Positions 12,801 to 23,269 of a stretch of DNA of 64,000 bases are shown in pieces (the stretch's first letter is position 1; each line of letters starts with the position of its first letter). The notes beneath the pieces are model-generated. The model saw nothing but the letters and a program-made list of their open reading frames with translations. It had not been told where the DNA came from and ran no database searches. The position numbers and the translations under genes were made by a program. This DNA is from Triatoma infestans (taxonomy: Eukaryota; Arthropoda; Insecta; Hemiptera; Reduviidae): positions 549,478 to 613,477 of the forward strand of contig JAAEAF010000103.1 of the NCBI GenBank assembly GCA_011037195.1, read 5' to 3'.

Positions 12801-15174
12801 TCTAGATTGCTGTAGACTAAAGAATAACTATTAACTTCTTCAGGATTGTATATTTTTATTTATATACTTATATTGAATTCATGAACCTTTGAAGATAATA
12901 AGGTAAAATAATACTGGATAATTCCAATCAACATTGTACTTTTATTCATTGTTTTATTGTAATAAAATGCAGGTAATTGCAGCAGCAGCTAGTAAGATGC
13001 CATGGAAGGCGATAAATAATTTTATTGCCTTAAAATCATTTATACATATAAATGTATAAATGCATACATAATATAAAGTACATAAAATTAAAATAACTGT
13101 CAACAATTTTATATATATAGCGCCGCACAACACACCACACGCATATATATATATAATAAGCGTTAAGAATTCATCTTGTGATATATACATTATTTATTTA
13201 ATAAATAGTCTTTTAGTTTTTTTAAATTTAGAAGTTCACCAATACATAAACGGAATCATTTTAAATTTTTTTATACTCATGGAGATATAGGAATTCTGAA
13301 TTGTAGCATACCTAGTAAATGGTGAACAAGCTAAACCTTTGCTTCTTGTTTCGAGGGGACAAATATTTTTAGTCACAAAAAAATCATCTTTGTTTTTAAA
13401 CACCAACACTGTTAATTTATAGATATATAAAGATGGAAGAGTAAGTATATTTTTATTAACTTTTTAAAATGATGTTTACAAATCTACTTCCGTTTAGCCT
13501 GGACCAACATACTAAATCTTCTGCTGAATCTTGAAGATTCTATATTATGCTTTCGCCGAGATTCCCCAAATTCTATAGCATACCACACTGTTAATTTAAA
13601 TTTTCCGTGATAAATGGTATATCTAGATATTTGGACAATTTATAAAATAAATACATTGTTGAAGTCAATTAAACTATCAACTGGTCAACCGCATATGAGA
13701 TCATTAGAACATTTATCACCACTAATGTTTCCAAAATGGATTGCGCAGCCCAAATCGATTTGAATTACTGGGATGATAAAGATATGTAGATGAGTAGGTA
13801 GGTTGGGCGTTGAGTAATGAATATTTTTTTTGTAGCATGTGAGTTTTACCCTTCACTTAATTGGAATATGATTTTTATTTCTTTAAGAAATTATTCCAAT
13901 TAATAAGGCAGAAATTATGTAATTAATGGCAGTGAAGAATTTTTGATTTAATGTTTTGAAGCTCGGTGATAGCTTGTAGAATCGTATTTTGAGCTCTAGC
14001 CGTTTGAGTCTTGTTGCCGATTATTATTATTATTATTATTAAGAATAGGTAGCCCGTAAACGCAGGATCTAAGCTTATCTCTCCAGCTCTTATCCCTCCT
14101 CCAAAACCGCACCTAAGACGCCACCCCTAGTAGCAATCTACCGGACTGACTACAGTATCTTAAGAATTATCTTTAATCTTTAACTCCTTCAAGCATTCCC
14201 TTGAGAATGCCCTCAAAAATATGCGGAACAGTTTTATTGAAATGGGGACACGGACCTAGGTAGTGGTACACCGTTTCCCTGATTCTCCCGTCACAAATCT
14301 GACACAAAGGACTACATATCTTGCCTATTTTGTGTAAATGACAGGCTAACCAGGAGTGTCCAGTTGTATCCAAGTCGAAAGAAGTTACTTCACATCTCCT
14401 TGTTGTTTAACTTATTTAAATCTCTTGGCCAGCAGACGACCTTCCGTATCTCTCCAGTGCTTCTCCAGTTTTCTATTCATCCATTGTGTAGGGTTCCCTG
14501 TTAACGGCTAATGCTGGCTCGGGACTACAAAACTATAATGAGGATCCCAAGTAGCCAACTCGTATGCCTTCGCATTGCCCTCTATACCCGCCTCTCCGGA
14601 TAACCAGAATTGCCATTCTGCTCCTCTGACAAGGCCATTAAGTCTTCTCTATATTCAACCAATAATTTAGAGCTCCAGCACAAGCACAACTTATTCAATG
14701 CCTTCAGTGCAACTTGACTATCAGAAAATATCCTCATCTCTTCCTGACCAAAACTAAAAAATCTTTTATGTTTCTGTTAATAAAGAATTAAGTTATCCTT
14801 TCGCATTAAGTAGCACTTTTTTAAAACTTTCCTCTTAGGGCTCTATAATTGGATTTATAACAGTAGTTGATATAAGAAGGAATACAAAGTAAAAGTAAAG
14901 TAAATTAATGCATATTTTTTTCAGATGGACTTTACGTCGATCTATCGATTAGGTAAAAGTAGGAATAATGCTAATTTTATGATTACAGTTTTTCATATCC
15001 TTAATAGTTTTTTTTTTATACATTTTCGAAATCTAAAAAAAAAAAAACTTTACTTACGTTTAAGGAAGTCATCTAATTTGGTTGTCCAGGCAGCATAATT
15101 GCTATCTGTTATTTTGTACCAAATCAGTGTGCTTTCGACGTGAGATTCAGGGGGCATCGGCCGGAATCCCAAGC
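6756..15174 (-). CDS. nrv: Na+/K+-ATPase beta subunit, five 3' exons (5' part missing)
   Basis: The beta subunit is the single-pass glycoprotein partner of the sodium pump catalytic subunit, needed for its folding and delivery to the plasma membrane. In transcript order the exons are 15058-15174, 9817-9992, 9348-9458, 9053-9221 and 6756-6859. They total 677 nt, giving 224 residues plus a split first codon, all of it ectodomain. Every junction has GT and AG borders and keeps frame. Six cysteines occur in the family order (QNC, RVC, TPC, APC, VSC, IEC), which pair as three disulfides in the known fold, and NDT is an N-glycosylation sequon. Signature strings include PCIFLKLNK, GFPGYYFPY and the C-terminal GSVHFELMID. 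Roughly 90-100 residues (cytoplasmic tail and membrane helix) are absent and must be encoded further upstream. nrv1, nrv2 and nrv3 types cannot be separated without that part. Confidence 0.93.
7343..7466. repeat. Direct-repeat block, copy 2 (124 bp)
   Basis: Second copy of the block at 4954-5079, in the same orientation, within the last intron of the ATPase beta gene. The high identity implies a recent duplication over about 2.4 kb. Confidence 0.85.
7832..8028 (-). repeat. SINE family B, copy 1 (tRNA head truncated)
   Basis: Read on the minus strand, the body ends in a poly(A)-like tail, seen as the T run at 7832-7840 on the plus strand. It shares the blocks ATCTATGGTCA, GGCGCCCGGA and AGGCTCCTAGG with copies at 43770, 46081 and 57284. 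The tRNA-like head is only partly kept (a B-box-like GGTTCAAGTCC around 8007-8017 on the minus strand). Confidence 0.75.
9053..9221 (-). CDS. nrv: Na+/K+-ATPase beta, penultimate exon
   Basis: 169 bp, phase 0 at its start, leaving one base for the next exon. It encodes the family signatures WVSCEGENPADVENIG and RRGFPGYYFPY with the fifth conserved cysteine. Acceptor CTGTTTTAG, donor GTGAGT. Confidence 0.95.
9348..9458 (-). CDS. nrv: Na+/K+-ATPase beta, third visible exon
   Basis: 111 bp encode exactly 37 residues beginning IFGWMPEFYNDTEHLP. It contains the sequon NDT. The acceptor is TTGTATAG and the donor GTATAAC, the weakest of the set, but frame and homology fix both borders. Confidence 0.93.
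9817..9992 (-). CDS. nrv: Na+/K+-ATPase beta, second visible exon
   Basis: 176 bp. Two bases complete a proline codon, then 58 residues with four of the six conserved cysteines: QNC, VCKIDISAWTPC and APCIFLKLNK. These form two disulfides in the known structure. Acceptor TTGTACAG, donor GTACAC. Confidence 0.95.
10175..10282. repeat. Near-perfect 108-bp palindrome
   Basis: Left arm 10175-10227 and right arm 10229-10282 are reverse complements over 53 bases, with one extra base in the right arm and a single G (10228) between them. It lies in the largest ATPase beta intron and directly abuts LINE sequence on its right. There are no TIR-type borders or visible target duplication, so it could be an inverted duplication made at a break rather than a mobile element. 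Confidence 0.9.
10284..10340. repeat. Second inverted repeat, 20-bp arms
   Basis: Arms 10284-10303 and 10321-10340 match as reverse complements with one mismatch around a 17-base spacer. The right arm is part of LINE RNase H coding sequence. The left arm looks like an inverted copy of it, so this may share an origin with the adjoining 108-bp palindrome. Confidence 0.7.
10301..10735 (+). pseudogene. LINE ORF2 remnant: RNase H end and C-terminal zinc knuckle
   Basis: One frame reads WIPSHCGLAGSEQADELA and then, past a stop, RGAEMQQPNTALLK. This is the last RNase H motif of LINE reverse transcriptases. After stops and a shift, about 10555-10630 reads HLNRLEGGGQPSPVCLLC, the LINE C-terminal cysteine motif. 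It is in intron DNA and cannot be expressed as protein. Confidence 0.8.
10736..11090 (+). pseudogene. Second LINE ORF2 3' fragment
   Basis: It reads LAIRIAGSLLTGYRRLNKHM and, after a frameshift, a knuckle beginning CRFCQEEEET with spacing CX2CX8HX4C. The motif closely matches the better preserved LINE at 17416. It follows the preceding LINE fragment directly, so two separate insertions are juxtaposed. Confidence 0.8.
11483..11870 (+). repeat. LTR-like promoter repeat (family D), copy 1
   Basis: It begins TGTAATAGCAACC, matching the start of the copy at 21849. It has a TATA-rich stretch followed by GTGTAAAGTCC, and ends near GGACCCAACA. TG start, CA end, a TATA-like box and an initiator-like block suggest a solo LTR. 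No internal region is present. Confidence 0.45.
11871..14021. other. AT-rich intron sequence without recognised features
   Basis: Part of the 5065-bp ATPase beta intron (9993-15057). A less AT-rich patch at about 12000-12250 resembles no protein in either strand. Short TA microsatellites occur near 11940, 13110 and 13145. Confidence 0.5.
14022..14770 (-). pseudogene. LINE 3' end with (AAT)n tail, minus strand
   Basis: Minus-strand frames give IFSDSQVALKALNK (RNase H, about 14690-14740), then after shifts a cysteine knuckle region TGHSWLACHLHKIGKI followed by CQIC (14173-14373). The 3' end is an (AAT)n tract at 14022-14041, the same kind of tail as the LINE ending near 18955. Several stops break the frame. 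Confidence 0.8.
15058..15174 (-). CDS. nrv: Na+/K+-ATPase beta, first visible exon
   Basis: 117 bp: two bases complete a codon from an upstream exon (G plus GC gives glycine, the usual residue here), then 38 codons beginning LGFRPMPPES and ending DDFLK, then one base. Acceptor TTGTTTCAG, donor GTAAGTAAAG. This is the start of the ectodomain just outside the membrane. The preceding exon must end in phase 1. Confidence 0.93.
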
Positions 15175-15899
15175 CTGAAACAATTACACATATTTGCTGT
15201 GAGCAGACTGAAGATATCAAAGCTGATAATAAATAAATTGTTTAATATTTCTGCAAACAAGTTTTAAAGATATATTTAAAATATTTTATTATAAGATTTA
15301 TTAAAATAAAAATTATGACATAATAGTTAGAGGGGGGGATGAGTTAGAAGATAATGAAAAAGATGTTTCAATAAAACAAATCTAATTCTAATTTTAAATG
15401 GTTGAAATGTGTGTCATACACCCCATTCATTCACCAAGAAGCACAGTTTTAAACCGACGGAGTTGTAGAAACAGCTAAATATAAACACTCTCAGTCTTAG
15501 TTTAGTTTTCATTCTTAATATTCTCTTTTTAAAAAAACAAATTGTTTAAAAACTAAGATTCTGTTCCACTTACCATTTTACTTGTTTATAATTATGCTTT
15601 TTCTGACTGCTGAAATAAACAAGTAAAGAGTGAGTACGAAAAAAAAAAGAGCGCGTCAGAGAACTGCACATATCAAGGACGAAAACGTACGTCGTTGGAA
15701 GCTGAAAGCTGATACTCCACTTAGTACCACCAAGTTCTAAATCGATGATTTCGTTTTAATCAATCGAAAATGTGATTTTACTAAATGGCTCTTTTTACTA
15801 TAAAAATATAACCCTATCACTTTTATTTGAAACTTTTGTACAGAAAATTGATTTTAAGAATTCTATGAGTACTGCGACGTTTGAACTTCTCTCAAATCG

Positions 15900-16215
15900 G
15901 CTACTTTAATACAATTATAATGGATCTGAGAAGGAGAGAGAATTAGAGAGAATGAGTTTTAAAGTAATAAACTAGAATATACGCTGAACATTGTGTAATG
16001 AAAGAACACACAAACTGCAAGGACTTAACAAGTATTTTGAACTTAGGTAGCGAGAGATATATAAAGAGATAGGTTGGCTGAATGATGAGAAGGTAGTGGA
16101 TAGGTTGCTGACTCGTTGTTAACTCGTAGTAAACTGTTGTAAAACTATCCTTCTGTAGGGCTAATTCGGCTGTATATATATAAAATATCCCACCCTAGTC
16201 TGGCCTAGGTAGCGA
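15900..16215 (-). repeat. LTR-like promoter repeat (family D), copy 2
   Basis: On the minus strand it shares TAGTTACTC, CTAGGCCA, ACTAGGG, TTAGCCCTAC and the downstream block TCCTTGCAGTT with the copies at 46556 and 48245, in the same order. It is diverged from both. Confidence 0.6.
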
Positions 16216-16691
16216 GTAACTAGGTTGATTTTTCGTTTTTCGGATTCTATTACATAATTCTAAGCTTCAAACAAACTGTATAATTTTAAAAAACTTTAAA
16301 TCCTCTGCGCTAAATTTCGTGTTTGAAAAAAATCAGTTAACCAATTTAATAAATGGTTTTATAAATTTTCCTTGTTTTCTCAAATACGGTACCAACAACG
16401 ATTTCTATAAATGTGGTTTACCAATTATACTAAGTCCAATCATTGTTGTTTGATACATTTTTCTAAGTAAACTGTCTCTGGAGTATCCAGGGGAGTTACG
16501 TCGTTAAGGTTACATCAATAATAATTGACATTTCAGTAAGAAAGGAATGATACGAAGTTCCATTGTATAAGTAACAGTTCTAATGCCTTTAAAATATTAA
16601 GATTACATTAAATATTTGTTGTGGTGGTTGGTTCCGCAGAGCTGGAAAGCATCAGAGACATTTTCCGTGGTAGCCTGCTTCATTTTGTGGT

Positions 16692-16730
16692 CATCGACCG
16701 GTTTCGGGCGTTCGCCCATCTTCAGGATGC
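16692..16730 (-). ncRNA. Hammerhead ribozyme motif, left arm of element E1
   Basis: On the minus strand the order is CATC (stem I), CTGAAGA (core C3 to A9, position 7 is free), one T, GGGC with loop GAAC and GCCC (stem II), GAA, ACC and GGT (very short stem III), C17, then GATG, which pairs with CATC. All core residues of the hammerhead fold are present. Stem III has no loop, which in known cases favours cleavage as a dimer. Cleavage would fall between 16696 and 16695. Confidence 0.75.
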
Positions 16731-16824
16731 GTTTTTCAGACGTGTGCAAAACATTACATTAACCTCAGTTAGTGGTTGAAACTACTCTTCTGTACTAGTC
16801 TGTGTTGGCGACTGTCCTGAAAAA

Positions 16825-16862
16825 CCATCTGAAGATGGGCGAACGCCCGAAACCGGTCGATG
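16825..16862 (+). ncRNA. Hammerhead motif, right arm of element E1 (weakened)
   Basis: Same core as the left arm, but one C is missing before CTGAAGA, so stem I no longer pairs well with GATG after the cleavage site. The core itself and stem II are intact. Confidence 0.6.
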
Positions 16863-17415
16863 ACCACAAAATGAAGCAGGCTACCACGGAAAATGTCTCT
16901 GATACATTAAATATACTGCTAGAATTCTAAGTTTGCAAAAAAAAAATCAGTTAACCGGAAGCAGTGGTGGCTACTGGTATTCGCGATTGCGCGACTGAAC
17001 TCCCCAAGCTATTTGAAAGAAAAAATAAAATTAAATAAAAAAGTAATTAATTTTCATATTTTTATTTTATTTCATATTTCAATTTCAAAAAAATATTTTC
17101 ATTTTTATATTAGTTACAAACTTATAAATTGTTTAAATATATCAAATCAAATCCATGTATGATGGGGATGGATATGAGAAAATAAACATTAATTTATTTG
17201 TCAAATCCGAGAATCAGACATAAAAGAATAGGAACGTATATCAGTTAAGGAGCTCAATTTAATGTATTTGTTTAATGAATTATGCAATGTAGTGAATTGT
17301 AGGTATAACACGTATATATAGTAGGAGATCTATAAAATGTAGAAGTTGGAGGCTTCGCGTCAGTTCGGCGTCGCGCTGGAGAATTTAATATATATAAAAT
17401 ATATATATATATAAA

Positions 17416-18955
17416 ATGCCCTTCTTCGGGAAGATACTGGATGTGTCGGATAGAGTCAAGTATCTGGGGGTTATCCTAGATACCAGGCTCACATGGAACG
17501 CACACCTAGAATATATAGTGCAGAAAGCTAAAAAGTCGCTATGCTGTGCTACAAGGGCCTGTGGGAAGTCATGGGGGTTAACTCCAAGGATGACCCACTG
17601 GATATATACTCGGCCCATTATACCGGTCATAACTTATGGCGCGGTGGTATGGTGGCCTAAGACGGAACAGGAGACAGCCAAGAGATGCCTCAGTGGAGTA
17701 CAGAGGCTGGGGTGCCTCCTCATTACGGGCGCCTTTAGAAGTGCTCCGACATCTTCGCTGGAGGTGCTGCTGGGCTTGGCATCGCTGCACTTGTTAGTGC
17801 AAGCGGAGGCGAGGGCCAGTGCACATAGACTGCGCAAAAATGGTCTTTGGAGGCAGTGCGGCTCCTTAGCCAAACATTTGGACATATTGCTAAAGGTTAA
17901 CCCAGGCCCTGTGACAGACATGGCCCAGGATAGCATGTGTCCAACATACAACTTCGAGGTTCCATTTCGGGTGTTCCTGGGTTCTAGGGCGGAATGGTCC
18001 AAGGGGTGGGAAAAACTCTATCGGACAGGGCCTCTGTGGTTTACAGATGGCTCTAGGATGGAGTGCGGAACTGGAGCGGGAGTGTATGGAATGGGCCCAG
18101 AGGTATCTATTGAGAGGCCGCTGGGCAGGTATTCCACTATATTCCAGGCTGAAGTGTTTGCTATTAAGGTCTGTGCCGAGGAGAACCTGCGTAGAGCCCC
18201 AAGGGGCAAGGTCATACGCATTTGCTCGGACAGTCAGGCTGCACTGAAAGCCTTAGAAGCTTACAGAACTACCTCATCCCTGGTTAAGGAATGTCGAGAG
18301 GCATTGTCGAGACTCTCCAGGCACAACAAAGTGCAGCTGTTGTGGGTGCCTGGACATGCAGGGGTTGAGGGTAATGAGACAGCTGATCAACTGGCCAGGA
18401 ACGGGGCTAACACTCCGTTCATTGGTCCAGAGCTGGTCCTGGGAATAACTGGCGGAGCAATTCGTGCAGCGATTAGAGAGTGGGGTCGCAGTAAGCATGA
18501 AGAGCTCTGGAGGAGAAGCCCGGGTGCTGTACACAGTAAAAGGATGATGCCAGGACTGTGTAAACGAAGAACCCGAATGACCCTTGGTCTGAGTAGGAGC
18601 CAGATTTCTCTGGTGACGGCACTGTTTACGGGTCATGGCAGGTTCAGGAAACATCTGTACAAGGTAGGACTCATTCGAGCGGAACCCTTGTGCAGACTAT
18701 GTCAGGAAGAGGAGGAAACGGCCTCCCACCTGGTGTTCGATTGCGTAGCAATAATCAGATTGAGGTATGAAACCTTCGGTACTTTGCGACCTGAGGAGAT
18801 ACTAGCTCAAAACGACCTGGTGATGAAGGCCCTGAAACTCCTTAAGGAGGGAGGGTTTGTCTACTAGGAACCATCGGGGGTGGCACAATAAGCCTCTGTT
18901 GGCTGCGGTGCCGGGATATGGCCCACCCGAGATAGGATAATAATAATAATAATAA
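17416..18955 (+). pseudogene. 5'-truncated LINE: end of reverse transcriptase, RNase H and zinc knuckle
   Basis: An open 483-codon frame (17416-18867) starts within the C-terminal part of a LINE reverse transcriptase (DRVKYLGVILDTRLTW). It then carries a complete RNase H domain with catalytic candidates D211, E246, D272, H314 and D324 (TDGS, FQAEV, SDSQAA, PGHAG, ETADQLA). It ends with a CX2CX8HX4C knuckle (CRLCQEEEET onwards). The 3' UTR ends in a (TAA)n tract at about 18940-18955. RNase H plus this knuckle suggests an I- or LOA-type clade. The ATG at 17416 is not a true start: the endonuclease and most of the RT are missing. TTTAATATATATA-type sequence on both sides may be the target duplication. 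Codon bias is far less AT-rich than the flanks. Confidence 0.9.
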
Positions 18956-18959
18956 TATA

Positions 18960-20960
18960 TATATAATATTATTTAATATATATATAAAACATTTCTTTGT
19001 GTTAGTACAGAGATGTGTATATTTTCTTATATTCTTACTAACTTTTTAAAATAAGAGTGAGGGGTACTGGTGCGTTGAACATTGAACGAACTTACCCGAT
19101 CTTACACGAAGTTTTTTTGCACTTGTTTTTTACTAGTATTCGTTATTTTTTGAGATATGATGTGCCTGTGACAATGTGCAGATTTTTATATATTTTATAT
19201 TTATAGTTTATATATTATTTTTATAATTATAAAAATTTGATGTTGGTATTGATACTTAAAACATCACTAAGATATATGACCCAGCAAAGAATCGATGCTA
19301 ACTCACTGACATTTCCTTTGAAGTGAAATACTTTATTTAAGATTCAAAAATTTCCGTTAAGTTAACCACTTAATTTTCGAACTCACAACGGTAATACTTT
19401 TTTTTTCATAGTTCTTCTCTGGGTTCACAGTGACCGATTTATTGTTAATTTAACATATTTAATTGTAGGGGAGGGATGCAAGTTTTGTACCTGGCTCCTG
19501 GCTTACTTCATGATTTCTATCTAACCAAAATTAGTAAAAATGATAGGTTAATTTAAAAAAAAAAAGAAAAGTTGAACCCCCGGATATCCAAGTCAGGAGC
19601 CGCCACTGACCGGAAGTGTACAAAGAAGTTTCTGAATTTTTCGTAATTGTTTTCAAAAGCGCTGTCTTCATATTCTAATCTTTTTTTTTTTTTTTAATTA
19701 ATGTCCCAAGAAATTCTTCAATCCAAGTTTGGGTTATAAGTAAGAGGAAAGAATCTACCAAAGTCATGGTCAAGACCGTACACTCTTGGCGGCAAGTTTT
19801 ATTAGGATGATTATTAATAAAGACTGTTTATAATTTCAATTAAAATTTCTATTTAATTAATATTACTCTAAAGTAAACAACAAGAAAGAGAAAGAAAAAA
19901 CTGGGGCTGTTAACATGCAATAAATAAAACAGCTACATGTTTAGACCATACCATATAATAGTAATTAATGCTTTTGCATGTTTAAAAAGTTATGAGGTCA
20001 TGCTTAGTCCCATTTTGCTCTCTGTCTGGAGTGAATACATATTGTCGGGGGTCACATGAAATATTAATCTTAATAATAACTGTATGTAATAATAAGCACG
20101 TAATTTAAACAATATTAAAAATAGCTTCGAATTTAATTTTACTAATGAAATTAGAGAATAAATTAAATAATGTTCAAAAAAAAAAATAGGGAACATATTT
20201 TTGGCAATAATTTTAAAAATTAAATTTACAACTCAAAAGGTTAATTCTCAAAATTTTAGTTGACAAATATTCTTCAAACACAGAATTAATGCAAACACAA
20301 TTAATCGTATTTAATACGTAATCGGAAGTGTTTACAATTTTCTTTAGTACATTAATCTAAACGTATAAATTATCTATTACTTTTTATTAAAACATTATCC
20401 GGTAAAAAATAGTTTTTGGGGGTGTTCTGGGAGGGGGGCACAGTAACTTTAAAATTTCCTCTAAAGTGACTACAATCTTCAATACAATCTGTTTTTACGA
20501 CTATATAATACTTAATGTACATTGGAAGCAATGCGGATACCCAAATTAAAAAAAACAAACAAAATCGGTCACCCGGAAATGTAACTATACAGAATATTAT
20601 GTTTTTGAATATATTTTTGAAATTTTCTCGAAAAAATAATTTTATTTTCTTTTAAACTTAAAATGCTAACAACTATAAGCGAATCACTTTTATTTAAAAC
20701 ATTTTTTTTTTTTTTTTTTAGCAAAAATTGATTTTAATAGTTTCTGAGGAGGAATTTACGATATTAAAATTTCAAATGATATGTTCGTTCAATATTGTTG
20801 GCGATCTCTTCTGGACTACAATGTAAATAATTACTTTTAACTACTACTACCTGCAGGGTAAGTACATGTATTTCACACAACCTCCATATATATTTATTAG
20901 GGCAAATGAATAAATTCAATTTTAAAGGAAACTATAAATTTTTTAATAATATTAACTGGA
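18960..20960. other. AT-rich sequence without recognised genes
   Basis: Low-complexity runs plus diverged pieces of family C repeat (for example about 20550-20780, recognisable by the CCGGAAATG and TTTTCTCGAAAA blocks). No open frame resembles a protein. Confidence 0.45.
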
Positions 20961-20964
20961 CTAG

Positions 20965-21460
20965 TTGACGACAGTTTCAAATATTTGGAAGTCTTATCAT
21001 CGAATTAAACGGGTCCTCGAGAAGTGACATAAGGAAAAGTGTAAGTGAAGGCCGTCGAGCCATCAGCATTGCTCAATTATGTACTATGGAGCAATAGCAT
21101 TCTGAAAATTAAGAAAAAGCAAATTTATAAATCAATAGAGTGCCAAAGCATTATGTTGAACGGGTGCGAAACTTTGACTATAGGTAAGTAATATTTCCAT
21201 AGGAGGATATTTTGGAGACATATAAGAAGAAAGAAGGCTACAATGGTTTGGCCATGTCAAAAGGAAGGAGGATGGAAGAGTGCCAAAAAAAAAAAAAAAA
21301 ATTAAAATGGACGCCGACCGGAAGAAGGAAGAGAGAAGGTGGCGCCAAACCCTTGTTGGGCAGAGTTAATGAAGACATTGCTGGCTGGGGATTAGTTAAA
21401 GAAAATGCTATTGATAGAGACTTGTGGAGAAATACAATAAGAGGTTATTCTTTTATTTAA
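20965..21460 (+). pseudogene. Decayed LINE C-terminus with WTPTGRRKR motif
   Basis: Successive frames read SFKYLEVL, SSRSDIRKSVSEGRRAIS and, after more shifts, GLAMSKGRRMEECQ, KLKWTPTGRRKREGG, NEDIAGWGLVKENAIDRD and LWRNTI. This order is typical of the C-terminal region of endonuclease/reverse-transcriptase LINEs that lack RNase H (RTE-like). It is a different LINE lineage from that at 17416. Frameshifts, including an A run at 21284-21301, show it is dead. Confidence 0.75.
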
Positions 21461-21848
21461 AAGATATAATCTCATTTGGTGGGAAATAACCTCATTATGG
21501 GGAAACTCAAAAAAAATTAACTGGAGTAAGAAGAGAGATGTGGTGTGATTGATTGTTTATCCCCAGATTTTCACTAGATAAAATCTGAATATTTAATCTG
21601 TTATAGGAAGTGTATTGTGATTGTAAAAACGAACAAATTTCAATCTTACTCAATCTTGATATTCCTATTAAGATACAACCAATGCATCCTGGTTTTGATC
21701 AAATTACGGAAATGCTAGTTTTCAGAGGGTTTCTCCCCCCCCCAAGTTTTTTTTGGCGATTTTCTCGAAAAAATATGTCAAAGATTTTTTTTTAGGACTC
21801 AGTATACCCCATCTATATTTATATAAATACCTATCATTCTTTATTTGA

Positions 21849-22190
21849 AGATGTAATAGTACTGCAAAGATAATGCAACCACAGCAGAGAGAAGAGAGGC
21901 CCTCTCTGGTTAATAGAGACTACTCTCTGACCTAGGCAGGCTAGAGTGGGAGAACCTGTGTATATAAGCCAGTGGGAATCTATCAGATACAACCATTCAA
22001 CCATACATCGCATCGTGTCATATCTTCTTTACTCTCACCATTCATTCTATCATTTTCATTATAAAAATCCAGTGCAGTTAGTGTAAGCTTAGCTACATTA
22101 TATTAGTGTCCAGCATATCTCGTTCATTTAATCAAACCTAATTTCTCTCCTCAACACCTCCATTATAAAGGAAAATTAGCTTTTTGGGGG
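21849..22190 (+). repeat. LTR-like promoter repeat (family D), copy 3
   Basis: Starts TGTAATAGTACTGC. It has a good TATA box (TATATAAG at 21961-21968) and an AGTGTAAGC block about 120 bp downstream of it. Same layout as copies at 11483 and 40205. A poly(G) run follows at about 22184-22196. Confidence 0.5.
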
Positions 22191-23260
22191 GGGGGGACTC
22201 TAAGAAGCAACAATGTTTGTTAAGCTATTTTTCTCTAGAATTCCATAATTTTTGAAAGAGAAATCGTTTTACCTGTCGGAAGGTTATTTTAAAGAACTGG
22301 TTTATTCGAATTTTCCCAAAGACAAGCTATAACGCTAGTCTTTAAAATTGGTAGTTTCATACCAGATTTATTTTTTTATTTTTTGAACTGTAAGAAGAGA
22401 GAAAACTTATATTGACTAAAAAAAAAAAAAAAAAAAAAAAAAAAGCGAAACAAGCGGAGTAGCAATAATTCGAAATGGAATGACTGATCTTATTTTAAGA
22501 TTTTTTCCGCTCATGATTTCTACTATTACAAGATGATGGATAGTAACAGAAATACGATCATTAATTTTAGAAGTTTTTTTTTTTTTTTTTTAAAAAAAAG
22601 GAAGAACTTATTTTCAACTAAAACAGCTGAAATACATCATCCTATTTGGTACTACTTGGAAAAATGCCAAACTAAAGTACATTATGCCACTAATATAATA
22701 TATTGCTACCAAAAGTATGATTTTTTTTTTCATTTATTAATAATCTGTAAAATTAACTTTGTATATTAATGCTATTTTATTATTTTAAAAGTTGAAAATG
22801 ACTAATGTGTGTTTATCGAATTTAATTTCCTAAAAATCTTGAGTCACACAACTTTATTCATGTAGCTGGCGGAACCTAAACTAAAAACAAAACATTTGGG
22901 GGAGAGACGCATGACTGCCAGCTCCCTAATAATACCTATATCACGGACAAATATTTCAAACAAAAGTGATAGGTCACTCTACATATTATTTAGTTTGAAT
23001 TGAAATTTGAAAGAACGCATTGGTATAACGTTTGTGCGTTTTTTCTCTTAATCCTCAACAGTACTTTGCTAAACATTAGTTTACCAAAAGTTTCTTATTA
23101 GGAACCTCTTTTACTTTCAGTTTATGCTTGTGGAAAGATCTATACGATTTATGAGCGATTTAAGAAATGACCTTGTTGAATCTAGAAATTATGGCGATTT
23201 TGCGTCACTACTTTAAAAAAGGTTACTGTCACAAATGCCGCTTCCGAAATTAATGAAGTA
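22191..23260. other. AT-rich sequence without recognised features
   Basis: Contains long A runs (22420-22444) and T runs. No gene or repeat boundary that I can support. Confidence 0.45.
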
Positions 23261-23269
23261 GAGAAGAGG

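Larger units (their letters stand above)
16616..16903. mobile_element. Hammerhead-bearing hairpin element (family E), copy 1
   Basis: Arms 16649-16739 and 16817-16903 are reverse complements. A further end of about 33 bases, GGTTGGTT-rich on the plus strand, lies outside the palindrome on the left. ACATTAAATAT is directly repeated on both sides (16605-16615 and 16904-16914), an 11-bp target duplication. Each arm holds a hammerhead-ribozyme-like motif. Read on the minus strand, the element ends in an A/C-rich tail (CCAACCACCACAACAA). No protein is encoded. Copy 2 at 26487 has the same ends and a different central part. Confidence 0.8.

Noticed and set aside
15573..15607. Possible minus-strand micro-exon ending in ATG before GTAAGT, upstream of the ATPase exons
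   Set aside because: It has good-looking splice borders, but joining it to the exon at 15174 does not give the ATPase frame and the needed frame has a stop just before. It could be 5' UTR at most.
16616..16903. Ordinary foldback MITE
   Set aside because: Target duplications of 11 and 14 bp in the two copies, an asymmetric A/C-rich tail and hammerhead cores fit retroposition better than cut-and-paste transposition.
17416..18867. Complete host gene for an RNase H protein
   Set aside because: The frame starts in the middle of a reverse transcriptase domain and ends with a LINE knuckle, 3' UTR and (TAA)n tail, so it is a 5'-truncated LINE.
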